Positions 8,725 to 16,386 of a stretch of DNA of 41,038 bases are shown here, piece after piece (the first letter of the stretch is position 1; each line of letters opens with the position of its first letter). A program made the position numbers and the translations under genes. Under the pieces are notes generated by a model, which saw only the letters and a program-made list of their open reading frames with translations, was not told the DNA's origin and made no database searches. The DNA is from CAYVWB01 sp964455395 (GTDB taxonomy: Bacteria > Desulfobacterota > Desulfovibrionia > Desulfovibrionales > Desulfovibrionaceae). Where the stretch lies: NCBI GenBank assembly GCA_964455395.1, contig CAYVWB010000038.1, positions 1 through 41,038 of the forward strand. The letters run 5' to 3'.

Positions 8725-8794
8725 CGCCCAGGACCTGCACGGTGACCGCGTCCCCTGTCGAAGCGCCATCACAAGCCGTACGGCTCTTGTGCGG

Positions 8795-8904
8795 TGGGAC
8801 GTTTCGGCTGCAACACGGTGACGCTTCGGCCGCAACACGGGGACGTTTCGGTTGCAACACGGAGACGTTTCGGCCGCAACACGGGGACGTTTCGGCTGCG
8901 TGAT
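8795..8904 (+). repeat. 22-bp direct tandem repeat, five units
   Basis: Five head-to-tail units of 22 bp at 8795, 8817, 8839, 8861 and 8883, each built on ACGTTTCGGCTGCAACAC with one to three changes. A degraded sixth copy follows around 8915-8936. There are no spacers, so this is not a CRISPR array. The period is not a multiple of three, so a coding role is unlikely. It lies in a non-coding stretch about 320 bp before the radical SAM gene. Confidence 0.8.
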
Positions 8905-8986
8905 GGAAGGGTGACCGGGACGTATCGACTGCGCTTTCGGGAAAAAGAGCGCCTTTCCCCACTCCCTTTTGGGCGCGGCGGTCAGT

Positions 8987-9033
8987 CCCACGTCCCACGT
9001 CGGGCGTCGGGCGTCGGGCGTCGGGCGTCGGGG
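8987..9033 (+). repeat. 7-bp simple sequence repeat
   Basis: Two copies of CCCACGT (8987-9000) run straight into four copies of CGGGCGT (9001-9028) and a partial fifth. This is a short heptanucleotide array of the sort that changes length by slippage. It lies about 190 bp upstream of the radical SAM start. I see no gene in 8538-9221 apart from these repeats. Confidence 0.75.
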
Positions 9034-9221
9034 AGGAGACGTCGAAGCCCGGCGCATGACCGCACGCCTCGTGTTCGAGAAAAATTGCGCGTTCTCGCGG
9101 TTTGACTTGTCGGCGGCATCGTGGTTGAAAAGCCTCCCCGCGCCTGCGGCGTTCACCGTCTGCAGCGCGACGCGGGGACGGCGCGGGTCGATCCCCCATC
9201 TGAAACCACAAGGCGGGACAC

Positions 9222-10445
9222 ATGTCCAAACGCAGCGGCATCGGCGGGCTCTCCATTCTCAAGCTCGCCGCCAGGCTTTACAAATATCCGCATGTCTACA
9301 AGAAGCTTGCGGACCTGCAGGTCGAAAAGTGGCTCTTCAACCACACGAACCGGCTGCACCCTTCCAGGGACGCCGGCCAAGCCCGCAAGATCCGCCAGCT
9401 CTCCATCCGCATCACGGACCTCTGCAACTTGCGGTGCATCATGTGCGGCCAATGGGGGGAGCACGGCTTTCTGCACGGCAAGAATCTCAAGGAGCTCAAG
9501 CAGAAGGAGGTCCCCCTGGCGCGTTACCAGGAGTGCCTGCGCGACCTCGTCAGCCACGGTCATACGCCCATCATCTACCTCTGGGGCGGCGAACCCACCA
9601 TGTACGATGGCTGGCTGGACCTGCTGCAGACCGCCAAAGAGCTGAACCTGCCCACCTCCATCGCCACCAACGGCACGCAGCTCGTCCGCTTCGCCGAGGG
9701 CGTCGTCGACGTGGGCATGTACCTCACCCAGATCTCCATCGACGGCCCCACTGCGGCGATCCACAACAGCATCCGCCGCTCCCCCGGCTGCGGCGACAGC
9801 TTTGCCGCCATCCACAAGGGTATCGACGCCTTGCGCGAGGCCCGGGAAAAGCGCGGCGCATCCCTGCCGCTCATCGCCTCCCTCACCACCGTCTCGCGGG
9901 ACAACGCGCCTTATCTCGCGGACATCTATGACGAGTTCAAAGACAAAGCGGACCTCTTCGTCTTCTACCCCGCCTGGTGGATCAGCGAGGAGCGCGCGGA
10001 CCTGCACGCTGCGGACTTCACGCGTCGATTCGGCTTCGAGCCCACGCTCCACCGGGGGTGGGTGGGCGGCTGGACTCCCGAGGACTACGCCGCCCTCAGC
10101 CGTCAGTTCGAGCTGTTGCGCGAGAAAAGCCGGGGCCTGCACGCGCCCCCGGCCATCGTCATCCCGGACATCACCGCAGAGGACGACCTGGAGACCTACT
10201 ACACGGACCACACCGCCACCTTCGGGTTCGACGAGTGCATCTCCATCTTCCAGGTGGTGGAAATCGACTCCAACGGCGACCTCTCTCCCTGCCGCGACTA
10301 CCACGACTACGTGGTCGGCAACATCAAGGAGCACACCATCACCGAGCTGTGGAACTCCGAGCGCTTCCGGGCTTTCCGCACCAGCTTGCGTCAGGAAGGC
10401 TTGATGCCTGCGTGCGCACGGTGTTGCGGGCTGATGGGGTACTGA
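9222..10445 (+). CDS. Radical SAM/SPASM-type protein
   Basis: A 407-residue radical SAM enzyme. The [4Fe-4S]-binding triad is CNLRCIMC (Cys68, Cys72, Cys75), followed by a glycine-rich SAM segment (YLWGGEPTMYD). The C-terminal part, with CISIFQVVEIDSNGDLSPC and then CARCCG at the end, is a SPASM-like region that would bind further clusters. Known members modify peptides, sugars or enzyme cofactors by radical chemistry. The substrate cannot be read from the sequence. The next gene starts 11 bp after the stop and the third overlaps the second, so it is the first gene of an operon with two glycosyltransferases. This favours a role in glycan or envelope chemistry. AGGCGGG precedes the ATG. Confidence 0.88.
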   Translation: MSKRSGIGGLSILKLAARLYKYPHVYKKLADLQVEKWLFNHTNRLHPSRDAGQARKIRQLSIRITDLCNLRCIMCGQWGEHGFLHGKNLKELKQKEVPLARYQECLRDLVSHGHTPIIYLWGGEPTMYDGWLDLLQTAKELNLPTSIATNGTQLVRFAEGVVDVGMYLTQISIDGPTAAIHNSIRRSPGCGDSFAAIHKGIDALREAREKRGASLPLIASLTTVSRDNAPYLADIYDEFKDKADLFVFYPAWWISEERADLHAADFTRRFGFEPTLHRGWVGGWTPEDYAALSRQFELLREKSRGLHAPPAIVIPDITAEDDLETYYTDHTATFGFDECISIFQVVEIDSNGDLSPCRDYHDYVVGNIKEHTITELWNSERFRAFRTSLRQEGLMPACARCCGLMGY

Positions 10446-10456
10446 GGGCCGCGTCC

Positions 10457-11692
10457 ATGGCCGCATCTTCCGCTCGCCCCGCGTCTGCCGAGACGGTCGA
10501 GACGGTCGCGCCAGTCGAGACGGTCGCGCCGTTGCGAGTGGTCTTCCTGCTGCAGGACCTCGCCTTCGGCGGCACCCAGCGTCAGACCGTGGAGCTGGCC
10601 CGCCGGCTGGACCGCGCGCGCTTCGCTCCCGAGCTCTGGACGCTCATGCGGGGCGAGGATTTCACGCCTCTTGTGGAATCGAGCGGCCTTGTCCGCAAAC
10701 GCCTGGGGGATGCGGGCTGGGTCACGCCCCAGAGCCTCGTCAGACTCCTCGCCGCCTTGCGGGCCTCGCCGCCGGACCTCCTCGCGCCGCTCACCGCCAC
10801 CCCGAACATCTGGGGGCGCCTGCTGGGCCGACTCGCCGGCGTCCCCTGCATCCTCGGCAGCTGCCGCGGCGGCGGCGCCCCGGACCGGCAACACGAACGC
10901 CGACTCTGGCGGCTGGCGCACCACCACGTCTCCAACACGCAGCGGCTCACCCGGCGGCTGGTGGAAGAATACGGCGTGCCAGCCGAACGCATCACCGTCA
11001 TCCCCAACGGCGTGGATGTGGAGACCTTCCGACCCGCCTCGTCGCCACCTCACGCGTCCCTCTCGCAGGGCGCCAATCCCGTCACCCTCTGTGTGGCGCG
11101 GCTGGTGGAAGACAAGGACCACGCGACCCTGCTGGAAGCCCTGGCCCTGCTGCGAAGCCGCCGGCCGGCGCGACTCTGGCTGGTGGGGGACGGCCCCCTG
11201 CGCAGCCGCCTCATCGCACATGCAGCGAGTCTTTTCGGACCCGAAGCCGTGGATGCGACGTCCCCCGCACCCCTCGACGACCCGACAGCGCCGGCCACCC
11301 GTGACGCCGTGGTGCGTTTCATCCCCGGCCAGCTGGATGTGCGTCGTCTCTACGCGCAGGCGTCGTGCTTCGCCCTTGGCTCCATCCGCGAAGCCTTGCC
11401 CAACGTCGTGCTGGAGGCCATGGCCAGCGGTTTGCCTGTTGTGGCCACCGACGTGGGCGGTCTTCCTGAAGTGGTGGTGGAAGGCGAAACAGGCCGGCTC
11501 GTCCCGGCGGGGGACCCCGCAGCCTTTGCGCAGGCTTGGGACGCCGTGCTCGCCGACGACGACGCAGCCCGCGCCATGGGCGCCCGTGGCCGCGAACGGG
11601 TGACGACCCACTTCAGCTGGGACGCCATGACCGCGCGCTTCAGCGAACTTGCCGCAACACTGACGCAAGGCCCGACGCCGGAGCGCTGCTGA
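10457..11692 (+). CDS. Glycosyltransferase family 4 protein
   Basis: A 411-residue GT-B glycosyltransferase. The N-terminal Rossmann start (LRVVFLLQDLAFGGTQRQTVEL) is typical of GT4 acceptor domains. The C-terminal donor domain shows VCVARLVEDKDH-like and GDGPLR segments and an E-x7-E motif (EALPNVVLE, then AMASGLPVVATDVGG). Such enzymes transfer a sugar from a nucleotide donor with retention, on the cytoplasmic side. About 25 residues precede the fold and contain a short ETV(E/A)-type repeat. GAGGG lies before the ATG. It follows the radical SAM gene by 11 bp, and its TGA overlaps the ATG of the next glycosyltransferase. Donor and acceptor are unknown. Confidence 0.9.
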   Translation: MAASSARPASAETVETVAPVETVAPLRVVFLLQDLAFGGTQRQTVELARRLDRARFAPELWTLMRGEDFTPLVESSGLVRKRLGDAGWVTPQSLVRLLAALRASPPDLLAPLTATPNIWGRLLGRLAGVPCILGSCRGGGAPDRQHERRLWRLAHHHVSNTQRLTRRLVEEYGVPAERITVIPNGVDVETFRPASSPPHASLSQGANPVTLCVARLVEDKDHATLLEALALLRSRRPARLWLVGDGPLRSRLIAHAASLFGPEAVDATSPAPLDDPTAPATRDAVVRFIPGQLDVRRLYAQASCFALGSIREALPNVVLEAMASGLPVVATDVGGLPEVVVEGETGRLVPAGDPAAFAQAWDAVLADDDAARAMGARGRERVTTHFSWDAMTARFSELAATLTQGPTPERC

Positions 11693-12780
11693 TGGGCAGA
11701 GCCGCACGCATCGCCTACGGCGTGATGGGCGACTCCAGGGGCCACGTGAGCCGCTCCCAGGCTGTGGCGCAGACACTGCTGGCCCGCAACGCCGACCATG
11801 AAATCCGCTTCTTCGGCGGCGGCGCCGTGGCGGAGCTCGCCACGGCGGAACAAGGCGGCTTCCACGTCACCCCATTGCCCATGCTGGAAACCGTGCTGCG
11901 GGGCGGCCGCGTGGACCCCGTGGCCACGGCCCGTCACGCCGTGGGCGTCCTGCTGCGCCGTCGTCAGATCCTGAACACCTTGCGTCGCGACCTGGAAGCG
12001 TTCCAGCCGGACCTCGTCATCAGCGATTACGAGTACTTCACCCCCCGCGCCGCTCGGGAGCTCGGCGCGCCCACCGTCAGCCTGGACCACCAGCACGTCA
12101 TCACCCACACCAGACACGACCCGCCCGAGGGCGACGCCATGAGCCGGCTGCTCACCAGCCAGCTCATCCTGCGGCTCTACAGCGCGGCCTCACGCTTCAT
12201 GATCAGCTCCTTCTTCCAACCCCCGGCGAAGGACCCGACAACCACCACGGTCTTTCCGCCCATCCTGCGCGCTGCGGCCGCAGCCATTCCCCGCAGCGAC
12301 GCCGTCACGGGCGAACACCTCCTCGTCTACGCCCGCGGCGCCGACTCGCGCTGGCTGGAGGAAACCTTGGCGGCGGCCTCCCGGCCGGCCATCGTCTACG
12401 GCTTCGGCGCCCGCCCCGACCACGGTCGCATCCGGTTCAAGGCCAATTCCCTCCACGGCTTTCTGGACGACCTGCGCACCGCCGCGGGGGTCGTCTCCAA
12501 CGGCGGGCATTCGCTCCTCAGCGAGGCGCTGCACCTCGGCAAGCCCGTGCTCGCCTTCCCCACAGGCCTCTTTTACGAACAGCACGTGAACGCGGTCTTT
12601 CTGGAACGGCTGGGCTACGGCCTCTGCTGCGTCTGCTGCGGGAAACATGCGGACCCCGCCCCCAGCCGCGAAGCCGTGCGCGCCTTCGAAACAGCCCTCC
12701 CAGCCATGCGCGAAACCATCGCCGCCGCCGCCTTCCACGGCAACCACGCCGCCGCCGCCGCCCTGGAAGCGCTGCTGTAG
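11692..12780 (+). CDS. MurG-like (MJ1255/VC2487-type) glycosyltransferase
   Basis: A 362-residue GT-B protein opening ARIAYGVMGDSRGHVSRSQAVA, the GH-x-x-R start seen in MurG/GT28-like proteins of the MJ1255/VC2487 group. The donor half has a conserved glycine-rich stretch (GVVSNGGHSLLSEALHLGKP) followed by a sequence like PTGLFYEQHVNAVFLE, as in family members that bind UDP-sugars. The ATG overlaps the TGA of the preceding GT4 gene (TGATG), so the pair is translationally coupled. No signal peptide or membrane helix is seen. A cluster of three cysteines (CCVCC) near residue 315 is unusual for the family. The substrate is unknown. Confidence 0.85.
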   Translation: MGRAARIAYGVMGDSRGHVSRSQAVAQTLLARNADHEIRFFGGGAVAELATAEQGGFHVTPLPMLETVLRGGRVDPVATARHAVGVLLRRRQILNTLRRDLEAFQPDLVISDYEYFTPRAARELGAPTVSLDHQHVITHTRHDPPEGDAMSRLLTSQLILRLYSAASRFMISSFFQPPAKDPTTTTVFPPILRAAAAAIPRSDAVTGEHLLVYARGADSRWLEETLAAASRPAIVYGFGARPDHGRIRFKANSLHGFLDDLRTAAGVVSNGGHSLLSEALHLGKPVLAFPTGLFYEQHVNAVFLERLGYGLCCVCCGKHADPAPSREAVRAFETALPAMRETIAAAAFHGNHAAAAALEALL

Positions 12781-12883
12781 CCCTCGGCAGTCGCCCGCCT
12801 GCAATCCGCGACTGCCCGAGCGCATGCGAACACGCCGCGGCTCCTCGCAGAACCCTTCGCAGGACGCGTTTCGGAACGACGAC

Positions 12884-13684
12884 TCACCCGATGGCGAAGG
12901 CCGCGTCCCGCGCGTCCCCCACCAGCATGCACCCCGGCGCATGCGTAATGGCGAACGGCGGGGCCACGGTTTCAAGCGCAGCCAGCCCCGAGACGCCGCA
13001 CGCCCAGAACACGGGGACCTCGTCCGGCCGGATGTCCACGGCGTCGCCCCAGTCCGGTTGTGCGAGGGAACGAATGCCGAGGCTTTCCGGCGCGCCTACA
13101 TGGACCGGCGCGCCATGCACTGCGGGAAACCGCGCCGTGACGAGCACGGCCTCCGCCACGCGCGCGGCCTGCACCGGTCGCATGGAGACCACCATGGGGC
13201 CCTGGAAGACGCCTGCCGGGGCCAGGGGGCGGTTGGTCCGAAACATGGCGACGTTCCGTCCCTGCTCCACGTGGCGCATCGGAACGCGCGCCTCCATGAG
13301 CGCCTGTTCAAAGGTGAACGAGCAGCCCAGCAGGAAGGTGACGGCGTCTTCGCGCCAGCACTCCCTCACGTCCCGGGCAGGCGTGGCGAGACCGTTGGCC
13401 ACCGTGAGATAGGCGGGACAGTCCGTGCGGATATCCGCGCCGGGGGCGAAAGTTCCGGAAACGGGGTCACCTGCTTCGAAGACCTCCAGCAAGGGCAGCG
13501 CCTTGGGGTTGCGCTGGCAAAAAAGCAGGAAATCCCAGGCGAGTGCGTGCGGCAGAATGACGACGTTGGCCTGGGCGAACCCGGGGCACTGCCCGGTCGT
13601 GGCGCCGGTGAAGCGCCCTTCCCGGCAGGCCCGGCGCAACGCTGCGGGGTCGGCGTACTGGTGTGGCGAGGCGTTGGCTGACAT
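12884..13684 (-). CDS. Putative hydro-lyase, DUF1445 family
   Basis: A 266-residue protein of the DUF1445/UPF0317 (YcsI-like) family, at full family length. Recognisable stretches are CREGRFTGATTGQCPGFAQAN near the N-terminus, AWDFLLFCQRNPKALPLLEV, and FWACGVSGLAALETV near the C-terminus. Related proteins are annotated as hydro-lyases, and a mammalian relative is a D-glutamate cyclase; neither activity is proven for this protein. It is cytoplasmic, without a signal peptide. AGGA precedes the ATG. It stands alone, convergent with the glycosyltransferase operon and 205 bp downstream of the binding-protein gene on the same strand. Confidence 0.88.
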   Translation of the reverse strand: MSANASPHQYADPAALRRACREGRFTGATTGQCPGFAQANVVILPHALAWDFLLFCQRNPKALPLLEVFEAGDPVSGTFAPGADIRTDCPAYLTVANGLATPARDVRECWREDAVTFLLGCSFTFEQALMEARVPMRHVEQGRNVAMFRTNRPLAPAGVFQGPMVVSMRPVQAARVAEAVLVTARFPAVHGAPVHVGAPESLGIRSLAQPDWGDAVDIRPDEVPVFWACGVSGLAALETVAPPFAITHAPGCMLVGDARDAAFAIG

Positions 13685-13889
13685 GGACGAATCCTTTGGC
13701 GACGGCGGTTGTTAACTCGTCACGCACGCCGCTGCATCCCGCATGTCCTGTCGGCGCGCAAGGAAAACGCCAGACCTCCGCCGCGTCGACACGCGGGCGC
13801 GGAAGAGCCTGGCGTGGCCTTGTTCCCGTGAGTGAAGCGCGTCCATTGCGGCTGGGGCGGGGGCAGCGCAACGCACGCGGCGCCGGATC

Positions 13890-14633
13890 CTAATACCGCG
13901 CGTAGACCTCCTGGAGGAAGCCTTCCGCCTCCAGTTCGCGCAGGGTGGTGGTGAAGAGCGCGGCGAGTTGCTCGGCGTCCTTGGGCGACTTGCGCGAGAA
14001 GCCGACGTACATGGGTTCGTCAGCCACCACGTAGCCCATCACCTCGAAAGCGTTCTGCACGTCCAGGGATCGGGCCAAGCTGTTGAAGACTATCTCATTG
14101 ATGACGATGACGTCCACCCGATTGGCCTGCAGCTTCTTCAACAGGGTCTTGTTGTCGCCGGAGGCGTCGCGCTCGAAGGTGTCCGCGTCGTCGAAGCCTT
14201 CGCCGTAGGAATAGTCCGTGACCACGCCCACGGTCTTGCCGGCGAGATCCTCCAGACTGTTGACGCTGAGCCCGCCGCCCGCCGCCGATACGATGATGTT
14301 CTTCTCCGAACTCAAGCCCACTTCCGGGAACGCCAGAAACGCTTCGCGCTCCTCGTTCCTGAAGAGGGAGAAGATGGCGTCGGAGGCGCCTTGGCGGACC
14401 TCCTCCATGGCGCGGGCCCAGGGCACTTCGCGGAAAACAGGGGTGATGCCGTTGCGTTTGCAGACTTCGCGGATGATGTCCACGTCCGTGCCCTTCAGCA
14501 CCCCGTCTTCGATGAACTCGTAGGGGGGGTATTGTTCGTAGACGAAAACGACCTCCTCGGCCTGGGCCGACGGGGCGAGGCTCAGCAACAGGACGATCGC
14601 GGCGGCAAGGATGCGCAGAGGGGTGTGTCGCAT
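13890..14633 (-). CDS. Periplasmic substrate-binding protein, family 3
   Basis: A 247-residue exported solute-binding protein. The start at 14633 is supported by GGGAG eight bases upstream and by a clean signal peptide (MRHTPLRILAAAIVLLLSLA, then a cleavage site around AQA-EE). The mature part begins with VFVYEQYPPYEFIEDGVLKG and has GTDVDIIREV, typical of SBP_bac_3 proteins that bind amino acids or similar small polar ligands. No permease or ATPase gene is adjacent. It may therefore serve as an orphan receptor or sensor, or partner with a distant ABC transporter. A 10-bp tandem array lies 66 bp upstream of the start codon. Confidence 0.9.
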   Translation of the reverse strand: MRHTPLRILAAAIVLLLSLAPSAQAEEVVFVYEQYPPYEFIEDGVLKGTDVDIIREVCKRNGITPVFREVPWARAMEEVRQGASDAIFSLFRNEEREAFLAFPEVGLSSEKNIIVSAAGGGLSVNSLEDLAGKTVGVVTDYSYGEGFDDADTFERDASGDNKTLLKKLQANRVDVIVINEIVFNSLARSLDVQNAFEVMGYVVADEPMYVGFSRKSPKDAEQLAALFTTTLRELEAEGFLQEVYARY

Positions 14634-14698
14634 GGTGGAACTCCCAGACAGAGGGTGGATGGATGCGGCCGAGCATACAGTCCCCAGTTCACCGAGAG

Positions 14699-14778
14699 AT
14701 GACGACCCCATGACGGCCCATGACGGCCCATGACGGCCCATGACGACCCGTGACAGCGCGTGACGACATGTGACGTCG
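14699..14778 (+). repeat. 10-bp tandem repeat array (CATGACGGCC type)
   Basis: Eight units in exact 10-bp register, the central ones reading CATGACGGCC. The outer ones drift (CGTGACAGCG, CGTGACGACA, TGTGACGTCG), but TGAC is kept in each. The array lies upstream of the binding-protein gene, reading from its minus strand. A period close to one helical turn would present every TGACG on the same face of the DNA. Confidence 0.75.
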
Positions 14779-14891
14779 GGAATCCATGACGGACGGAAGG
14801 CGCCGGCGATTCGTGCGGGATTCCGAGGGGAGCTTCAGCGCCGGCGAGCCGTGCGAACCCCGGGGGGGAGTTCTTCGGCGTGGCGAGCCGA

Positions 14892-15458
14892 TCAGCGCTG
14901 CAGAATTCGGGCGGAGGGCCAGACCCAGTCATCAGCGCCGGTGAGACCGGTGGAGCCGGCGGGCGTTGTCCGTGTCAGCTGCGCCGTGGGACAGAAAGGC
15001 CCGTGCGCCGGCAGTTCGGCAGGGTCCGTCAGCAAGCGCGTCTCGCTTTGCCGCAACACGGCGGGGGCGTCCAGGTGCTCCGCCCATAGCCGACATCCCA
15101 GCGTGTATGGCGGCATGAGGGCGATGACCTCCGGCGAATCCGCCGGGATGGCTTGCCCCACCAGCGCGGCGCAGTGTGCGCACGGAGCGCAGAAGCCGCC
15201 CGCGTCCGTCGGCGTGTCGGCAAGAACCAGCCGCAGCGCACCGCCCTCCTCCTCCAACGTCTGGTGGAGGGTCAGCACGGCTTCGCGCAAGGCGAGCATC
15301 CTGTCCATGAACGCGTCGATGGCCTCGGCCTGGGCGCCGAGTTCTTCCAGATACGTCCAGATCACCTGTCCGGTCAGGCGACGAAAAAGGGGGTGCTGAT
15401 CCAGCAGGGTCTTGTCGGGGTCAACCATGGGCGAGTCCCAGGGGGCGGGGCTGCTCAC
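14892..15458 (-). CDS. Small CxxCxxC protein coupled to Fur
   Basis: A 188-residue protein I do not recognise. It is mostly helical by eye, with a segment EELGAQAEAIDAFMDRMLAL that could form a coiled coil. A CAPCAHC motif (Cys90, Cys93, Cys96) with further cysteines at 122 and 156 suggests metal or cluster binding, which is inference. The GTG start at 15458 overlaps the TGA of the Fur-family gene (GTGA), with AAGG just upstream. Translational coupling to a metalloregulator supports a metal-related role. An internal ATG at 15428 is the alternative start. No signal peptide is seen. Confidence 0.7.
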   Translation of the reverse strand: MSSPAPWDSPMVDPDKTLLDQHPLFRRLTGQVIWTYLEELGAQAEAIDAFMDRMLALREAVLTLHQTLEEEGGALRLVLADTPTDAGGFCAPCAHCAALVGQAIPADSPEVIALMPPYTLGCRLWAEHLDAPAVLRQSETRLLTDPAELPAHGPFCPTAQLTRTTPAGSTGLTGADDWVWPSARILQR

Positions 15459-15943
15459 TCCGCCTTGGGGTGGAGTCGCGCTGTCGTCTTTTCACGGCAC
15501 GCGGGGCACAGCCCGTAGAGGTAGAGGGTGTGGTCCGTGAGGACGAAGCCGTGGCGCGCGGCGAGTTCTTCCTGCATCCGCTCGATCTCCGGCGCCTTGA
15601 ATTCGATGGAGGCCTTGCAGTGGGTGCAGATGAGGTGGTCGTGGTGCTCGCGGCCGATGCTGCGTTCGTAGCGGGTGCGGTTGTCGCCCAGGTCCAGGGT
15701 CTCGGCCAGGCCGGAGTCCTTGAAGAGCTTCAGCGTGCGGTAGACGGTGGCTTGGCCGATGGCGTCGTCCACCTGCTTGACGCGGTCGTAGAACTCCTCG
15801 GCGGAGAAGTGCTTCGGCTCCTGCATGAACAGATCCAGCAGTACGCGGCGCTGGGGCGTCATGAGCATGCCGTGCGTCTTGAGGTACTCGGTGAAGACTT
15901 CGTAGGGATCGATATTGGATGCTGTTTCCATGCTGGTGGGCAC
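15455..15943 (-). CDS. fur: Fur family transcriptional regulator
   Basis: A 162-residue metalloregulator. The winged-helix DNA-binding half includes LMTPQRRVLLDLF and the recognition-helix region AIGQATVYRTLKLF. The dimerisation half has REHHDHLICTHC (Cys106, Cys109) and CPAC (Cys146, Cys149), the usual structural zinc site plus the histidine-rich sensory region. This looks like a standard iron-sensing Fur, although Zur and PerR share the fold. The GTG start at 15943 has AAGGAG nine bases upstream; an ATG four codons in is the alternative. It diverges from the zinc ABC operon and is translationally coupled to the CxxCxxC protein. Confidence 0.88.
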   Translation of the reverse strand: MPTSMETASNIDPYEVFTEYLKTHGMLMTPQRRVLLDLFMQEPKHFSAEEFYDRVKQVDDAIGQATVYRTLKLFKDSGLAETLDLGDNRTRYERSIGREHHDHLICTHCKASIEFKAPEIERMQEELAARHGFVLTDHTLYLYGLCPACREKTTARLHPKAE

Positions 15944-16114
15944 GCGTATGGTCTCCTTCGGCGCAAGGGCTCGGCGGCGCTTCTCTTGCTTTCGGACTCC
16001 TTGAGACGTACTTCATGCGCTGCAACTGGTCAATGGGGAACAAACCGAGGGCGTTGGCGGGCCCCGGACGCCGCGCGCCGCAGAAAACCCCGGTCCGCAG
16101 ACCTTCTCGGCTCT

Positions 16115-16144
16115 TCATGGAGCGTCATGGAGCGTCATGGAGTT
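16115..16144 (+). repeat. 10-bp repeat, three units (TCATGGAGCG)
   Basis: Two perfect copies and one near copy of TCATGGAGCG at 16115, 16125 and 16135, in the 443-bp gap between fur and znuA. The unit CGTCATGG(A/G)(G/C) is almost the reverse complement of the CATGACGGCC unit of the array at 14699-14778. Confidence 0.65.
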
Positions 16145-16304
16145 TGGGAATGCTTCGCCATCGACCGGCGCATGGCCGGGCGTCCTGCGCAGGGTCTGTT
16201 CTCGGGAGCATCCAAGGAAATCCGATTGACACGATGTGGACGCCGCCCCTGCCCACAGCTTGCAGCGACAGACGAAACCCCGGCCTCCCCCACGCTCTGC
16301 AGGG

Positions 16305-16336
16305 TTGACAGAAGACGCAACATTGTTGCCTACTGT
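16305..16336 (+). promoter_or_regulatory. Candidate promoter of the zinc ABC operon
   Basis: TTGACA at 16305-16310 is a perfect -35 box. A weak -10 is possible at CCTACT (16329-16334, spacing 18) or TACTGT (16331-16336, spacing 20). The region is about 50 bp upstream of the znuA start. The 13-nt palindrome lies between the two boxes, as expected for a repressed promoter. Confidence 0.5.
16317..16329 (+). promoter_or_regulatory. Candidate Zur operator
   Basis: GCAACATTGTTGC is a perfect inverted repeat, GCAACA and TGTTGC around one central T. It sits between the -35 and -10 regions upstream of znuA. A regulator of the Fur/Zur type is encoded on each side of the transporter genes, and such proteins bind short AT-centred palindromes of this design. 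Binding is inferred, not shown. Confidence 0.55.
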
Positions 16337-16386
16337 GGGTGTCCCATCCGTCGTTTCGTCTTCTCTCTGGTGACGAGGTGTGCTTC

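Noticed and set aside
8795..8904. CRISPR array
   Set aside because: The units touch each other with no unique spacers, and no cas genes are present.
8401..9156. Open frames running through the 8.5-9.1 kb repeats, which would encode repetitive peptides
   Set aside because: The 22-bp period is not a multiple of three, the frames lack ribosome sites, and they overlap the chemoreceptor 3' end. The repeats are better seen as non-coding DNA.
13781..13796. Hairpin CCGCGT-CGAC-ACGCGG between the binding-protein and DUF1445 genes
   Set aside because: A six-base GC stem without a T-run is common by chance here; not enough to call a terminator.
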